A stretch of 64,000 bases of DNA. Source: Synaphobranchus kaupii. Its lineage: Eukaryota > Chordata > Actinopteri > Anguilliformes > Synaphobranchidae. Below, in pieces: positions 11,015 through 24,431 of the stretch; the first letter of the stretch is position 1; the number at the start of each line of letters is the position of its first letter. The stretch spans positions 108,035,535 to 108,099,534 of the forward strand of contig CM056380.1 of NCBI GenBank assembly GCA_029718625.1, in the 5' to 3' direction. A program made the position numbers and the translations under genes. Under the pieces are notes generated by a model. It saw nothing but the letters and a program-made list of their open reading frames with translations, made no database searches and was not told the origin of the DNA.

Positions 11015-11703
11015 TCCTAATGGTGACTGGCTGGCTGCCTGTGGCTGGGTATGCACAAGCTCCAGGCTAACACTGTTAAAGCAAAATAATAACTTTGGGC
11101 TGTGTAGTTATCTGGCCATGATATGAGTCCAAATGGTGGCGAAATATGTTCGTTAGTTGCTCTGTGCTCCCCAGGGGTGATAATCCAGAATAGGGTATTT
11201 GTCGCTCTCCATTCACTTCTCTAGCACAGCTGAAACAGTCTCAAAATGATACTTCTAGCATGTAAACGAACAGGAACTAAACGGATTCTGTCAATACAAA
11301 CAATAACCAGTCTTTGTACGTTTTTTTTCCGTGTAATTAAAATCATTTATAAAAGTACCATTTTGTTCAATGTTGTTAGCAAGCTACCAGACTAGCAAAA
11401 AAAAGACTAGCAAAATGTCGGCAGGTTGGTTTGTTTACCATAGATATAGTACACTACCAGGAACGCTTGCTTCCATGGAAATTAATTTGGACCAATGAGT
11501 GGTTTCTGACGCATCGGCACATTAACGCTGTTTCTGGTGCAAAAATGACCTGTTATTGGCAATAACACGTGTTTATGTTTCTCTGTGGCTGTGGATCTTA
11601 AAATAAAACTGAATAGCTCAAATTATGTTAAAAAGTTGTTAAGTTTTAACTCACATTGTGAGTTTGTGAGCTTCAAGGAGAATGTCAATCCCTGGTCCCC
11701 TGT
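11015..11703. other. Unique sequence containing one member of a direct repeat
   Basis: Bases 11555-11640 recur in the same orientation at 14816-14915, with about 13 extra bases in the second copy. No gene is seen. Confidence 0.6.
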
Positions 11704-11798
11704 GGTGCGTCCTAATCGCTCTAAGGTCCTATAATACTCGAGAAATGCATATCCTGAGGAAAGGAAGAGAGGAGTGAAGAATATTGGGACGCAGCCCA
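11704..11798. mobile_element. Miniature inverted-repeat element, short copy 2
   Basis: Starts GGTGCGTCCTAAT and ends ATTGGGACGCAGCCC, the same termini as 10711-11014, but only about 95 bp long and almost entirely self-complementary (CTCGAGAAATGCATATCC lies near the centre). It abuts the next element at 11801. Confidence 0.65.
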
Positions 11799-11800
11799 GG

Positions 11801-12103
11801 GGTTCATTCAAATCGCTTATTTTCACCCCTTGCATCCTTTCCTCACTCCTTAGCTCCGTCCAACAGAGGACGCTAGGAAAGGATGCAAGGGGGATAATTT
11901 ATACACGTCACGCGCTCCGAGAAAAGGCTTCACTTGTGTTTCCTCAGTGAAGAATCCTTCGGGAGCCTCCTCGTTCCCCACTCGTCGCTCCTCTGAGGAA
12001 CATTTAGCAGAATGTCCTTAAAGATAGCGAACCTAGATCGATTTCCGGGTCAGGTGAGGACCGAGGAGATGAGGACGGATAAAATAAGCGATTGAAATGA
12101 ACC
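11801..12103. mobile_element. Miniature inverted-repeat element with GGTTCATT ends
   Basis: The left end 11801-11823 begins GGTTCATTCAAATCGC, and the right end 12081-12103 is its inverted repeat (21 of 23 positions). About 300 bp, no coding capacity. It lies directly beside the preceding element. Confidence 0.75.
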
Positions 12104-14815
12104 AATCGCTTATTTATCCGTCCAAATACTTATTCGTACAACGTTTTAAGAAATAATATTGTTTTTATATGAACGTGATTTTCTTAGCGTGTATTAATGG
12201 TGCATTTTATAGTCTGTGACTGTGGTAAGACGACGGCGTAAGCGCTTTGGGCTATTAATAGTACCCTGCTATTTTATAGCTCTGCGGTGAAACTGAGGCT
12301 GAGGTGAAACTGAAACCTCTCGGCTGAGGTTTTCGCAAGAGGTGAAAAAATCCTGCGACCATGTTTCCGGGGTTTTCTTAAAGATGTAGTTTATCATTTC
12401 AGACAAACATGAATAGGCTACTGTCATTGGGACGGCTAAGACTATAACTAGGGGCAAATATTTTTTCCTGGGCATCAAGTAGGCTAATCTTAAATCTTTC
12501 TAAACTGAAAAATGAATGAGCTCTCAAATGCAATACGAAAACTATTTTAGTTTGTCTATATTTTTGTGAAATTATACTTGTTTGGAAGTTTACATGCATA
12601 TGAAATTACAAACTACCGTTACTGACAAACGCAGAGAGACTTCCCCTTCAGCTGCATTCACTGATTCTATCAAGACCTTTTATTTTTACCTTTCAAGGTG
12701 GGGCAGATCTGCAATCTGCGAGGCATCTCGCAAAGTAGGCGAGTCACCTCAGACAGGCGGACCTGTACCCTTTCAAAAATTCGTCTCGCGAATCTGGGCG
12801 AGGACACGGGCGTCACCCCCGCGTCGTTATTTTCCTTACTCATCAGTTTAAGGCATACCTCTCGCTTGCTAACAGGGAACTCACCGACACTGAACCTATG
12901 CGCTTACTGTCACGGTGGACACTGATTAAAAATGTTAAAGTTGGCTATGACTTGATTCTTAAAAATCATAGAATTTTAATTTAACTTTACAAGCGCTTGT
13001 TTATATTTAGTTAAGTTGAAGTCCACAAAAGTATAGTTCGAGCGGCTTTGTTAACGTTGAGGGGCGGCGCAAAGCCTTCTGGTATTTTAATGGACATCAC
13101 GAATCGCTTCTGGGTCGTATTTTTTATATTTCCCTGTTAAAGTGGATGACTTCTACATAGTATTGCCTGCATTGTTTCCTACACATGTTATATGCATATG
13201 ACAGTTTTTTTCTGTTATATAAAATGGTTGTGATATTATTTGACTTTCGTTTATTGTTTGCTGCTGTTGTGTTTGGTTTGAAATCATTAGCTTTGAGAGG
13301 AAGTGTGTCCGTGTTTCATTGGCGTTTAATTTGACTCTTTTTTTGCCCAACATGACCACCGTCGCCCCCCACGGAGTTCAGCGGTTCCCCTCCCCATTTC
13401 CCCCGGTCACCAAAGATTTTTAGAAACTACCTCTTTGCTAGGGGGCAAACGTTGGTCGGGTTAAGAGCATAGACTGTATAAAAATGGTTAAGAGTAATTT
13501 CAAGGAGAGGCATCTTCTACGAGTATACGGGAAAGTGGTCATGCTATGATCACACGCATCTGCAGTTAGAGCTACCGTTGTTCCCATTTGTGACCGCTAG
13601 AGTGCAGTGTGGTCACACAGAGCAGAAAGGGAACGGCAAATGAATTTTATGTCATGTCGGATTAAAATAAACGTGGTATTTCCTCTGTCTACAGCTGTAG
13701 GCTACTTATTCAAATACGGTACAATTAGCCACGTCTATCGCCACATATAAACACTCAACAGCAACAACAATAAAACAAATGAAAAGGAAATAAAATCCAG
13801 AAATAGAATAGTAAATAAAAAATTATAACTTTACGGATAAATATGAGAGAGGCTACTATGTAACAAAAAAGCGAAATAGCTTAATATTAGACCAATCCGT
13901 TTTGTTTTTTTTGCGCTGCATAGCCTATATAAAAAAAGAACAGTGTCGCAGACTTAATCACTCGCGCTTCTCCGTCATAAAAGCAACTGCTGTTCATCTG
14001 TGCTTGCCCAATGCCCTTGTCTGCTCAAAACTGCACTTACTTATCCCCTTCATACCTGCTCTAGACTGCAGGCTAGTATTTTGCTGTACAAATACAAATA
14101 CTACTGCTGGGACTATATGCGACAAATTGTTTGTTTTTCTTAGATCGTCCGTCTAGCTGCCATAGTTACGAAAGCTTGGCCACAAACTAAAGCTTATTTC
14201 TTGTTACCTCTTGTTATTTTTTTGTCCCAAGCCAATCATTACAATGACAAGAAATAATAAATATGAAAATTGGTCCTTGTTATAGGCTATAAAAGATGAA
14301 ACTGTAAAGTTATACACTCTTTGGGGCAATACGCCCATGGGAGCATCTTGACAAAAATTATGCCAGTAATTATATAAATACTAAACTGATATCCAAATAT
14401 GTTTTAATTTTGCGGTAAACTGACATTGTTTTTAAGGCAGGTGTCTTCTCCTATCGTAGCCTTTTTATACCAATTTACAATATTCATTTTTGAAGGTTAA
14501 AATAATAAAATAAATTAATGGCAAAATGAAACGCTTCTTGCTTATGTATTCTGATGGGTTTCATCAATGTTGTTATCAGTGTCAACAAATCAACTGATAT
14601 AAAATTGAAAAACGGAATTTGAAGCAGGAGATGCCTTTTTATGGTAATTGTGTCTCGCTGTACCTTTTTGAATTTGTTTGATGCTTTTCAAATGACCGAA
14701 TAATAGTGTCTATAAAATAAGGGCTCTATGGCTCCTTGAATACTTTCTATACTCTCTGATAAAATGCAATACATTGTAACCAGTGACAGGCTGGTAATCA
14801 CATTGGAATCATCAC
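12104..14815. other. Unique, mostly AT-rich sequence
   Basis: No gene, RNA or repeat family is recognised in 2.7 kb. Open frames at 12582-12851, 12698-12925 and 13902-14156 lack domains and overlap frames on other strands. A C-rich run lies near 13365-13405. Confidence 0.5.
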
Positions 14816-14915
14816 ATTGGCAATAACACGTGTTTATGTTTCTCTGTGCAAGGACAACTGACTGTGGATCTTAAAATAAAACCTGAATAGCTCAAATTAT
14901 GTTAAAAAGTTGTGT
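14816..14915. repeat. Second member of a direct repeat (first at 11555-11640)
   Basis: Shares CAATAACACGTGTTTATG and the following AT-rich stretch with 11555-11640, with a 13-14-base insertion (or deletion in the other copy) after TTTCTCTGTG. The 27-bp minisatellite starts 75 bp further on. Confidence 0.85.
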
Positions 14916-14989
14916 TAAAAATACAGTAATATAAAATTTTTAAATGAATGCTATAGTGGGCTTCCTACCCTGCAGTAAGGAACAATAAA

Positions 14990-17900
14990 ACAGTAATATA
15001 GTAGTACACAGAGAGAACAGTAATATAGTAGTACACAGAGAGAACAGTAATATAGTAGTACACAGAGAGAACAGTAATATAGTAGTACACAGAGAGAACA
15101 GTAATATAGTAGTACACAGAGAGAACAGTAATATAGTAGTACACAGAGAGAACAGTAATATAGTAGTACACAGAGAGAACAGTAATATAGTAGTACACAG
15201 AGAGAACAGTAATATAGTAGTACACAGAGAGAACAGTAATATAGTAGTACACAGAGAGAACAGTAATATAGTAGTACACAGAGAGAACAGTAATATAGTA
15301 GTACACAGAGAGAACAGTAATATAGTAGTACACAGAGGGAACAGTAATATGGTAGTACACAGAGAGAACAGTAATATAGTAGTACACAGAGAGAACAGTA
15401 ATATAGTAGTACACAGAGAGAACAGTAATATAGTAGTACACAGAGAGAACAGTAATATAGTAGTACACAGAGGGAACAGTAATATGGTAGTACACAGAGA
15501 GAACAGTAATATGGTAGTACACAGAGAGAACAGTAATATAGTAGTACACAGAGAGAACAGTAATATAGTAGTACACAGAGAGAACAGTAATATAGTAGTA
15601 CACAGAGGGAACAGTAATATAGTAGTACACAGAGAGAACAGTAATATAGTAGTACACAGAGAGAACAGTAATATAGTAGTACACAGAGAGAACAGTAATA
15701 TAGTAGTACACAGAGAGAACAGTAATATAGTAATACACAGAGAGAACAGTAATATAGTAGTACACAGAGAGAACAGTAATATAGTAGTACACAGAGGGAA
15801 CAGTAATATAGTAGTACACAGAGAGAACAGTAATATAGTAGTACACAGAGAGAACAGTAATATAGTAGTACACAGAGAGAACAGTAATATAGTAGTACAC
15901 AGAGAGAACAGTAATATGGTAGCACACAGAGAGAACAGTAATATAGTAGTACACAGAGAGAACAGTAATATAGTAGTACACAGAGAGAACAGTAATATAG
16001 TAGTACACAGAGAGCACAGTAATATAGTAGTACACAGAGAGAACAGTAATATAGTAGTACACAGAGAGAACAGTAATATAGTAGTACACAGAGAGAACAG
16101 TAATATAGTAGTACACAGAGGGAACAGTAATATAGTAGTACACAGAGGGAACAGTAATATAGTAGTACACAGAGAGAACAGTAATATAGTAGTACACAGA
16201 GAGAACAGTAATATAGTAGTACACAGAGAGAACAGTAATATAGTAGTACACAGAGAGAACAGTAATATGGTAGCACACAGAGAGAACAGTAATATAGTAG
16301 TACACAGAGAGAACAGTAATATAGTAGTACACAGAGAGAACAGTAATATAGTAGTACACAGAGAGCACAGTAATATAGTAGTACACAGAGAGAACAGTAA
16401 TATAGTAGTACACAGAGAGAACAGTAATATAGTAGTACACAGAGAGAACAGTAATATAGTAGTACACAGAGAGAACAGTAATATAGTAGTACACAGAGAG
16501 AACAGTAATATAGTAGTACACAGAGAGAACAGTAATATAGTAGTACACAGAGAACAGTAATATAGTAATACACAGAGAGAACAGTAATATAGTAGTACAC
16601 AGAGAGCACAGTAATATAGTAATACACAGAGAGAACAGTAATATAGTAGTACACAGAGAGAACAGTAATATAGTAGTACACAGAGAACAGTAATATAGTA
16701 GTACACAGAGAGAACAGTAATATGGTAGTACACAGAGAGAACAGTAATATAGTAATACACAGAGAGAACAGTAATATAGTAGTACACAGAGAGAACAGTA
16801 ATATAGTAGTACACAGAGAGAACAGTAATATGGTAGTACACAGAGAGAACAGTAATATAGTAATACACAGAGAGAACAGTAATATAGTAGTACACAGAGA
16901 GAACAGTAATATAGTAGTACACAGAGAGCACAGTAATATAGTAATACACAGAGAGAACAGTAATATAGTAGTACACAGAGAGAACAGTAATATAGTAGTA
17001 CACAGAGAACAGTAATATAGTAGTACACAGAGAGAACAGTAATATGGTAGTACACAGAGAACAGTAATATAGTAATACACAGAGAGAACAGTAATATAGT
17101 AGTACACAGAGGGAACAGTAATATAGTAGTACACAGAGAGAACAGTAATATAGTAATACACAGAGAGAACAGTAATATAGTAGTACACAGAGAGAACAGT
17201 AATATAGTAGTACACAGAGAGAACAGTAATATAGTAGTACACAGAGAGAACAGTAATATAGTAGTACACAGAGAGAACAGTAATATAGTAGTACACAGAG
17301 AACAGTAATATAGTAGTACACAGAGAGAACAGTAATATGGTAGTACACAGAGAGAACAGTAATATGGTAGTACACAGAGAGAACAGTAATATGGTAGTAC
17401 ACAGAGAGAACAGTAATATAGTAGTACACAGAGGGAACAGTAATATAGTAGTACACAGAGAGAACAGTAATATAGTAGTACACAGAAAGAACAGTAATAT
17501 GGTAGTACACAGAGAGAACAGTAATATAGTAGTACACAGAGAACAGTAATATAGTAATACACAGAGAGAACAGTAATATAGTAGTACACAGAGAGAACAG
17601 TAATATAGTAGTACACAGAGAGAACAGTAATATAGTAGTACACAGAGAGAACAGTAATATAGTAGTACACAGAGAGAACAGTAATATAGTAGTACACAGA
17701 GAACAGTAATATAGTAGTACACAGAGAGAACAGTAATATGGTAGTACACAGAGAGAACAGTAATATGGTAGTACACAGAGAGAACAGTAATATGGTAGTA
17801 CACAGAGAGAACAGTAATATAGTAGTACACAGAGGGAACAGTAATATAGTAGTACACAGAGAGAACAGTAATATAGTAGTACACAGAAAGAACAGTAATA

Positions 17901-18800
17901 TGGTAGTACACAGAGAGAACAGTAATGTGGTAGTACGCAGAGAGAACAGTAATATAGTAGTACACAGAGAACAGTAATATAGTAATACACAGAGAGAACA
18001 GTAATATAGTAGTACACAGAGAGCACAGTAATATAGTAGTACACAGAGAGCACAGTAATATAGTAGTACACAGAGAACAGTAATATAGTAATACACAGAG
18101 AGAACAGTAATATAGTAGTACACAGAGAGCACAGTAATATAGTAGTACACAGAGAGAACAGTAATATAGTAGTACACAGAGAGAACAGTAATATAGTAGT
18201 ACACAGAGAGAACAGTAATATAGTAGTACACAGAGAACAGTAATATAGTAGTACACAGAGGGAACAGTAATATAGTAGTACACAGAGAGAACAGTAATAT
18301 AGTAGTACACAGAGAGAACAGTAATATAGTAGTACACAGAGAGAACAGTAATATAGTAGTACACAGAGAGAACAGTAATATAGTAGTACACAGAGAGAAC
18401 AGTAATATAGTAGTACACAGAGAGAACAGTAATATAGTAGTACACAGAGAGAACAGTAATATAGTAGTACACAGAGAGAACAGTAATATAGTAGTACACA
18501 GAGAGAACAGTAATATAGTAGTACACAGAGAGAACAGTAATATAGTAGTACACAGAGAGAACAGTAATATAGTAGTACACAGAGAACAGTAATATAGTAG
18601 TACACAGAGGGAACAGTAATATAGTAGTACACAGAGAGAACAGTAATATAGTAGTACACAGAGAGAACAGTAATATAGTAGTACACAGAGAGAACAGTAA
18701 TATAGTAGTACACAGAGAGAACAGTAATATAGTAGTACACAGAGGGAACAGTAATATAGTAGTACACAGAGAGAACAGTAATATAGTAGTACACAGAAAG
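14990..18800. repeat. 27-bp minisatellite, about 140 copies
   Basis: The unit is ACAGTAATATAGTAGTACAC plus AGAGAGA, with point variants (AGAGGGA, AGAGCAC, AATACAC, ATGGTAG) and some 25-bp units lacking one GA. Because 27 is divisible by three and the unit has no stop in any minus frame and in one plus frame, very long open frames (up to 1305 codons) appear in all three minus frames. They encode only CVLLYYCSL-, TVLSVYYYI- or TILLFSLCT-type repeats, so none is called a gene. Variants recur at 351-bp and 401-bp offsets. Confidence 0.96.
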
Positions 18801-18803
18801 AAA

Positions 18804-19700
18804 ATGGTGGTATAAGAGGAAGTGTACAGAGCGATAGGGCATAATGGATCCTAAAATTGTGCTTCACTGCATTAATTAGCAATGAACACTGACGGAGTAG
18901 GAAAGGCAGTGTTAAATGACAGTGTTATCCAGGGTGTGAAATTAACACCAGCCACCAGCCAAATGCTTGGTAAATCTTTCACTCTAAGCAGCCACTTTGG
19001 CATGTAACCAACCAGGTTGTGTTATATTGTAAAAGGTAAATGGCTGGTGATTTTTAGAATCCACAAGCCACTCTGGACCAGTGGGTGAAAAAGTTAATTT
19101 CATACCCTGGTGTTATCCCTAGATTAAATGTATCAGAAATATACTGGTATATCACAAATGTATAAGAGAAAGAGATAAGTGTTATCTTAAGGGCCCACAG
19201 TAAGCGGCAGTCCTATCTAAGTTCTATTTCAGCACTTTATGTTTGACTCGCATGGTAATATTCCACAGCGAGACACAGATACGGATCACTGAGACACATT
19301 TGTGTGCTTGTAATACGTGACCATAGATTCACCAATATGTGTCCCTCCCTTTAGAAATGTGTTATTTGTATTTAACCTATAAATGACTCATTCAAAATGA
19401 CTCATTCTAAACGTTTTGTTCACAAGCACAGATCGGCGAGTTCATTTTACTCACGTCTGAACTCTACGAACCTTGTGATGAAAAGAAATAGAAACACACT
19501 CGCATTTATTCAAAGTCAAAGTTAAGCACAGATGGCCTTGAGTCTCGCTGCCTCGTGTATTTATGGCAGCATTATGAGGTGTTTCTGAATCTTGCGTCAG
19601 GATTTCATATCTTGCGCCCTGTTTAATATTCATGACCTTCGCCTTTCTTCAGCGACAGACAGACGAGGTCCAGAGGTCAGGGTTTGTATTCATAAAACAT
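18804..19700. other. Unique sequence, possibly partly conserved
   Basis: No gene is found. About 19425-19670 is compositionally complex, with TTTATGGCAGC and CAAAGTCAAAG words of the kind bound by homeodomain or nuclear-receptor factors; this is only a hint of a conserved non-coding element. Confidence 0.4.
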
Positions 19701-19701
19701 C

Positions 19702-19925
19702 TCACCATATCCATAACCTAACCTTATACCATATCCATATTCTAACCTTATCCATATCCATATTTTAACCTTATCTATATTCTAACCTTATACCATATCC
19801 ATTTTCTAATTTTATCCATATCTATATTCTAACCTTATCCATATCTATATTCTAACTTTATCCAAATCCATATCTATATTCTAACCTTATCCATATCTAT
19901 ATTCTAACTTTATCCAAATCCAAAT
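19702..19925. repeat. Degenerate minisatellite of about 21-23 bp
   Basis: Imperfect tandem copies of CTAACCTTATCCATATCTAT and variants, about ten in total. Confidence 0.9.
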
Positions 19926-21086
19926 GCTGTACCCTATCACCACCTCTGGCTCGAATGCCATATAGCCTATCAAGCCGTAGCCCAAGAACAGAAAAGAAAC
20001 CAAGGTTCTTTTTTAAAATTCTCGGCAGTTGACACAATTCAGGAATAAATATATTTCTCTCCCTGGATACCTTGACGGTAATGCAGATAATCTTTACTCC
20101 TTTGACAAATCAATAGATGGATTTCATTCCCGCTATTGTATGGGTCCACAGCCCTGAGCCCTGAGAAATATGCCCCACTGCATCTTAGGCCTGGGGCTCA
20201 TTTCACAAGAAATGCTGTGGCAGCATTTTCAGTCTCAGATCACAAATTACTGTCAAAATGTGCTTCAGGGAATTCCGTCACGTCTGAAATTCTCCAATGA
20301 GTTTCACTTCAGAGTTATCGCACACCTGCCTACCCCTAGCAACCGGTGCACACCTGCCTTCCCCTAGCAACCGGTGTGACTGTTGCTTGTGCTTGAGAAA
20401 AGGCAGTAATCGGGTTACTCACTTTCTGGAGTTCAGTATTATTGAAGTTTTTAATATTTTGAATCGGCCCAGATAGTTTTTCCGTACAATGACGGATATT
20501 TTATATATTTTATATACTTATAGAAGTTTGTGAACACTTGCCAGTTTTATAATGGCAGATATAAGGCCTTTTGTGAGTTTGTGGCTTATGGCAATTAAAT
20601 ACACTTCAGGTACCTCCAATGCAGTTTGTACAATGATATTATGAATTGAGTGTTTTCTCATAAACGGTTATTCCCAGGTGTGGCTAGGGAGCCATGTAAA
20701 CAGACTAATCCCATGGATTTCCTGGCAATAATGGCTTAAGTGTAAGCCTACTGCATAATGGCTTGTGTAGCTACCTAGCTATAGATAATGATTCCATTTT
20801 CCACTCTACGTTATGCTGACAGGAATAAAAAGGACTGACAGTCAGAGCTGATTCTGGGTTTAGAAAAAAATAAAAATCCATCTGAAGGGGCGCCAACAGT
20901 CCCTGAAATAAACGGAGAAAAAAAAAATAAAACTGCATATATATGATTTTTAGTATAATGGCCCTACAAGTGATAGTCAACAGTTTAAAAAAAATAAATA
21001 TATATACTGTATATTACATGTTCATGGAGCAACTGTGACTTTTACAATTTACGCATTACACATTTAGTTTCAAAGCAACCAGCCAA
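19926..21086. other. Unique sequence
   Basis: No gene is recognised. A short local duplication containing CCCCTAGCAACCGGTG occurs twice at 20331-20375. AT-rich runs lie at 20915-21010. Confidence 0.5.
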
Positions 21087-21371
21087 GGGGTGCCACGGTG
21101 GCGCAGCGGTCTAAGGCGCAGAATTTCAGTCTGTACGGTTGCGCCCTGGGGATTAGGGGCTCGAGCCCCCCTGCCAGATCCGGTGCTGGAGCTGGAATCA
21201 GGGTCAGGAGCTTGAGGAGTCATGGCCTGAAGAGGGCGTGGCGACCTCTTCCTACTACTGGCTGACGGGGTTGTTACACGTGAAATTGAAATAGGGTACA
21301 ATTGGCTACCAAATTGGGAGGGAAAAAAAATTAATTGGGAGGAAATTTTTTTAATAAAAAAAAAAAAAAAA
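21087..21371 (+). mobile_element. tRNA-derived SINE with A-rich tail
   Basis: The head resembles a tRNA: an A-box-like TGGCGCAGCGG at 21099-21109 and a B-box-like GGGCTCGAGCCCC around 21157-21169. A body and an A-rich tail with AATTGGGAGG repeats end at about 21371. RNA polymerase III would transcribe such an element from the internal boxes. Clear target duplications were not found. The 183-codon minus frame across it is antisense to the SINE and not a gene. Confidence 0.72.
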
Positions 21372-21989
21372 GCAATCGGGCATGGCCTCTTCACAGGCCA
21401 AATGCCTCTGTCACTTCCTGTTGGGGGATTATGTGCAGGAAATGTGTGCCACGTGCATTTCGTGCCCCTCCTCACCCCCAAGTCACAGGGCCTCAAACTT
21501 TCAAATATGAAACAAAATGCAAGCTGAGCCAGCAAACTCACTGAAGCAAAAGTTTGAGTTGTGGATTCAGTGGTTTGAATCATTGCAAGATTATGGATTA
21601 AATGCATTCCTGTTCTGTCAATTGAAAGGGGGAAAAATAGTCTTTACTGTCATATTTATGAAAACCCCTCAAAACTGAGATGGCGCAACTTTGGGAGATT
21701 TTTTTTTTATTAAAAGCTTTTTTACATTTTTATTAATGATTCAGACTGGTCTGTGATATTGATGAGGACTGGTGAAGCAGAACATTCTGCAGACTGGAGC
21801 AGGATAAAAAAATAATTCCCTTGAAGCTCTAACACTACGTAAATTACTTTTAGCCATCCTTCCCATTTGCAGAGTTGTAGGGTTATCACCATGTCGTAAC
21901 TACACAGTAAAATGTTCAGCATTAATTAAACTCTAACAGAGCACATATGACTCCAATTCAGACCACGCGTTTACTCTGTAGGTTCCTAG
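21372..21989. other. Unique sequence
   Basis: No gene or repeat is recognised. Confidence 0.5.
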
Positions 21990-22239
21990 TTTGACCAGCT
22001 TAGCTGGTCTTAGCTGGGCAACCGATTAATGTCGTTAGCTGGTCTGAAAATCTCAAGGCTGAAGCTGGTTTGAGCTTGTCAACCAGCTAGTGCTGGTCTG
22101 AGCTGGTATCTGGTAAAACCATGTTGAGGTGGTAGCTGGTCTAAACTGGTTAACCAGCTACCAGCTGCTTCAAAAGATAGGTTGAGCTGGTCAAGCTGTT
22201 GACCAGCTTGACCAACTCAATCTGTTTTTTTCAGCAGTG
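21990..22239. repeat. AGCTGGT-rich dispersed repeat
   Basis: Dense direct and inverted copies of AGCTGGT/ACCAGCT over 250 bp, ending in TTTTTTTCAGCAGTG. Fish genomes carry a dispersed family of this kind (from memory). The many inverted words allow extensive foldback; no coding content. Confidence 0.7.
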
Positions 22240-22917
22240 TTGACTTGGTAAAACGGCAGTTAGTCCTTGGTTGTGTGAACCAAGAAAAGCCACTAAATTG
22301 CTGGAAAAGTTCATGTGAAAATGTTGTGTGTTCAATGTGTGCAAGTACTCCAAGTTTATTCTATTTTATTATTATTATTTTTTCTCCGTGTTGCATCCTC
22401 TGTCATACCTATGTATGCTTCTTTTCTTTTATTTTCCTTTCTTATTTTTTGTTTTGCAAATAATTGTTTTTTCTTATGATGGGAAAGGACTTTGTATAAG
22501 CCCTCTGGGCTTCCTTCCACTCCCAGCACTGTATAGATCATTTTTTTCTCGAAACAATTGTTTATATTTGTTTATGGTGCAAAATAAAATAAAAATAAAA
22601 AAAATAAAAAAGCACGGGATTTTTCCTTATTATTAAGGACATACTAATCATCAGGCTCTAATTGTCTCTGGGGTCACTATTTTCTGGCTTTATTTCCAAA
22701 AGAGTCACTCAGAGTGAAACAGCCTTTGAGGTGTGCTGCCTGTGGCTGAGGCAATAAGGTTCTGAAAAAGATTATTCAGGAACCATGTAGAAAGCCCACA
22801 TCCTGTGAAGAATAGGGCAATTAAAATGTTCTGTAAAAAGCCAAGGCCTAAAATGCATTTTCTAGCCAAGACTAGTACATCACAGCTTATGGAGGAGGAT
22901 GGCGGTCCCCACAAGCT

Positions 22918-22949
<32 letters not shown>

Positions 22950-24431
22950 AAGGGATTGTGAGGACCTTGGTGAACAGCAAACATACACAGAGGGAGTAGA
23001 GGGCCAGCTAAGGAGTCGCTGCAACCGTCTCTCACGTCTCATTAATCCTCCCGACTCCCACAGCTTTGTGTTATTAAAGAAGCCCACTGCTGGGCTGTGG
23101 GCCCGGGTGTGGATGTTTTATACCGCCATCTCTGATGCTCAGGAAGAAGGAGAAGAAAAGGATGTGAAGAAAAAAATACTGGTTCCAAATTTCTTTGAGG
23201 CGAGGAATGGCGCGTCTGAGCATTTTAATTTCTGAACAGTTCGACGTTTGATGAAATGCCCCATGGAGGGGGTCAAAGTCAAGGGCGCGGCAAATGTTTA
23301 TTCCGTCCAGCAGAGACCGAATCACACAAGCAGACAATGCAGACTGAAAAGTCAGTGTGCCATTCACTACCCCTGTACATGTATACTCTCCATATATGTA
23401 GTAGATTAAATGTGGATCTTACATAACATAACTTAATGATGAGAACAGGCCATTCAGCCCAACAATGCTCGCCATTCAATCTTTAATGTAGGAGTGCAGT
23501 TATGGAATTATTTTGATCTAGCCAACTTTCTTTTCAAAGTTGAAATAAGTCAGAATCCCCCTTTTGAAAAAATATATTTACGTACAGTACATTTAAATGT
23601 TAAATGCAATAGTAGACAGGGTGTATGTTCTATCTACAGAAGTTGCAGAACAAGTGGCTTAAATCTACCCCTGATGTTCATTGTAAATGTGATAATGGCA
23701 GTCTCGCTGCAAAAAGAATGAGGATTGGACTATACTTTTTCTGTGCCATCCAATGAGCCGGCCATATTTCTGCTGTGCCATCCAGTGAGCCAATAAGCCG
23801 GCCATATTTACATGATGTTTGATGTCTTGTGATAAGTAGCAAATGTTGAAGGTAACAGTTAACGCAAAGTTTTAATGAGCTGGACAATCGGCTTGTTTTG
23901 TGCATAACATTACAAATCTAATGCTATAACAATCCAAAATGAACGCTACAAAAAAAAATCCCTTTGACAGATGATAGTGATGTCTGCAAGCGTGCCTTTC
24001 ATAAGCACTGCGGTATTATTTTCCCCTCAAAGATGAGCTGGAGAAATCTCCTCGAATCCGTTCGGGTATGAGGTCCATAAAACACACAGATCGCATAAAT
24101 AACACGGCAGAGCGCAGGGGTTTAGCCGCAGCCTCGGATTCGTGGAAAGTAGCGGGGTTAATGTGGTATGAATACCGTGGGGATTTGGGGGTGCGCTGCG
24201 GCTAAAGGAGCAGGGAGACATCCCCCGAAAGCCGACAGACAGGCTGGATTAAAGGTCTCTTTCCAACCCGACGCCAATCCTTTCCCTTCCCGATTCGCCC
24301 CACGAACTTCTGAGCTGTTTTGACAGGTGCTTCAAACAAGTGTTCCAACAAGGATGATCGCACGATTATCGCACAGAAATACTGCATTGTTATGCCTGTC
24401 TCATCAACCGTCAGCATGAATGTGGTATATA
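22240..24431. other. Unique sequence with a GT microsatellite
   Basis: Holds a (GT)n run at 22921-22949 and a short local duplication (GCCGGCCATATTT twice near 23755-23815). 24030-24310 is GC-rich and complex and may be a conserved non-coding stretch, but nothing in it can be assigned. Open frames here lack domains. Confidence 0.5.

Noticed and set aside
14940..18882. Three minus-strand open frames of 1209-1305 codons
   Set aside because: They are the three readings of one 27-bp repeat without stops, shift frame wherever a 25-bp unit occurs, and contain no domain or flanking gene signals.
21056..21607. 183-codon minus-strand open frame
   Set aside because: Antisense to a tRNA-derived SINE and its poly-A tail; no domain.
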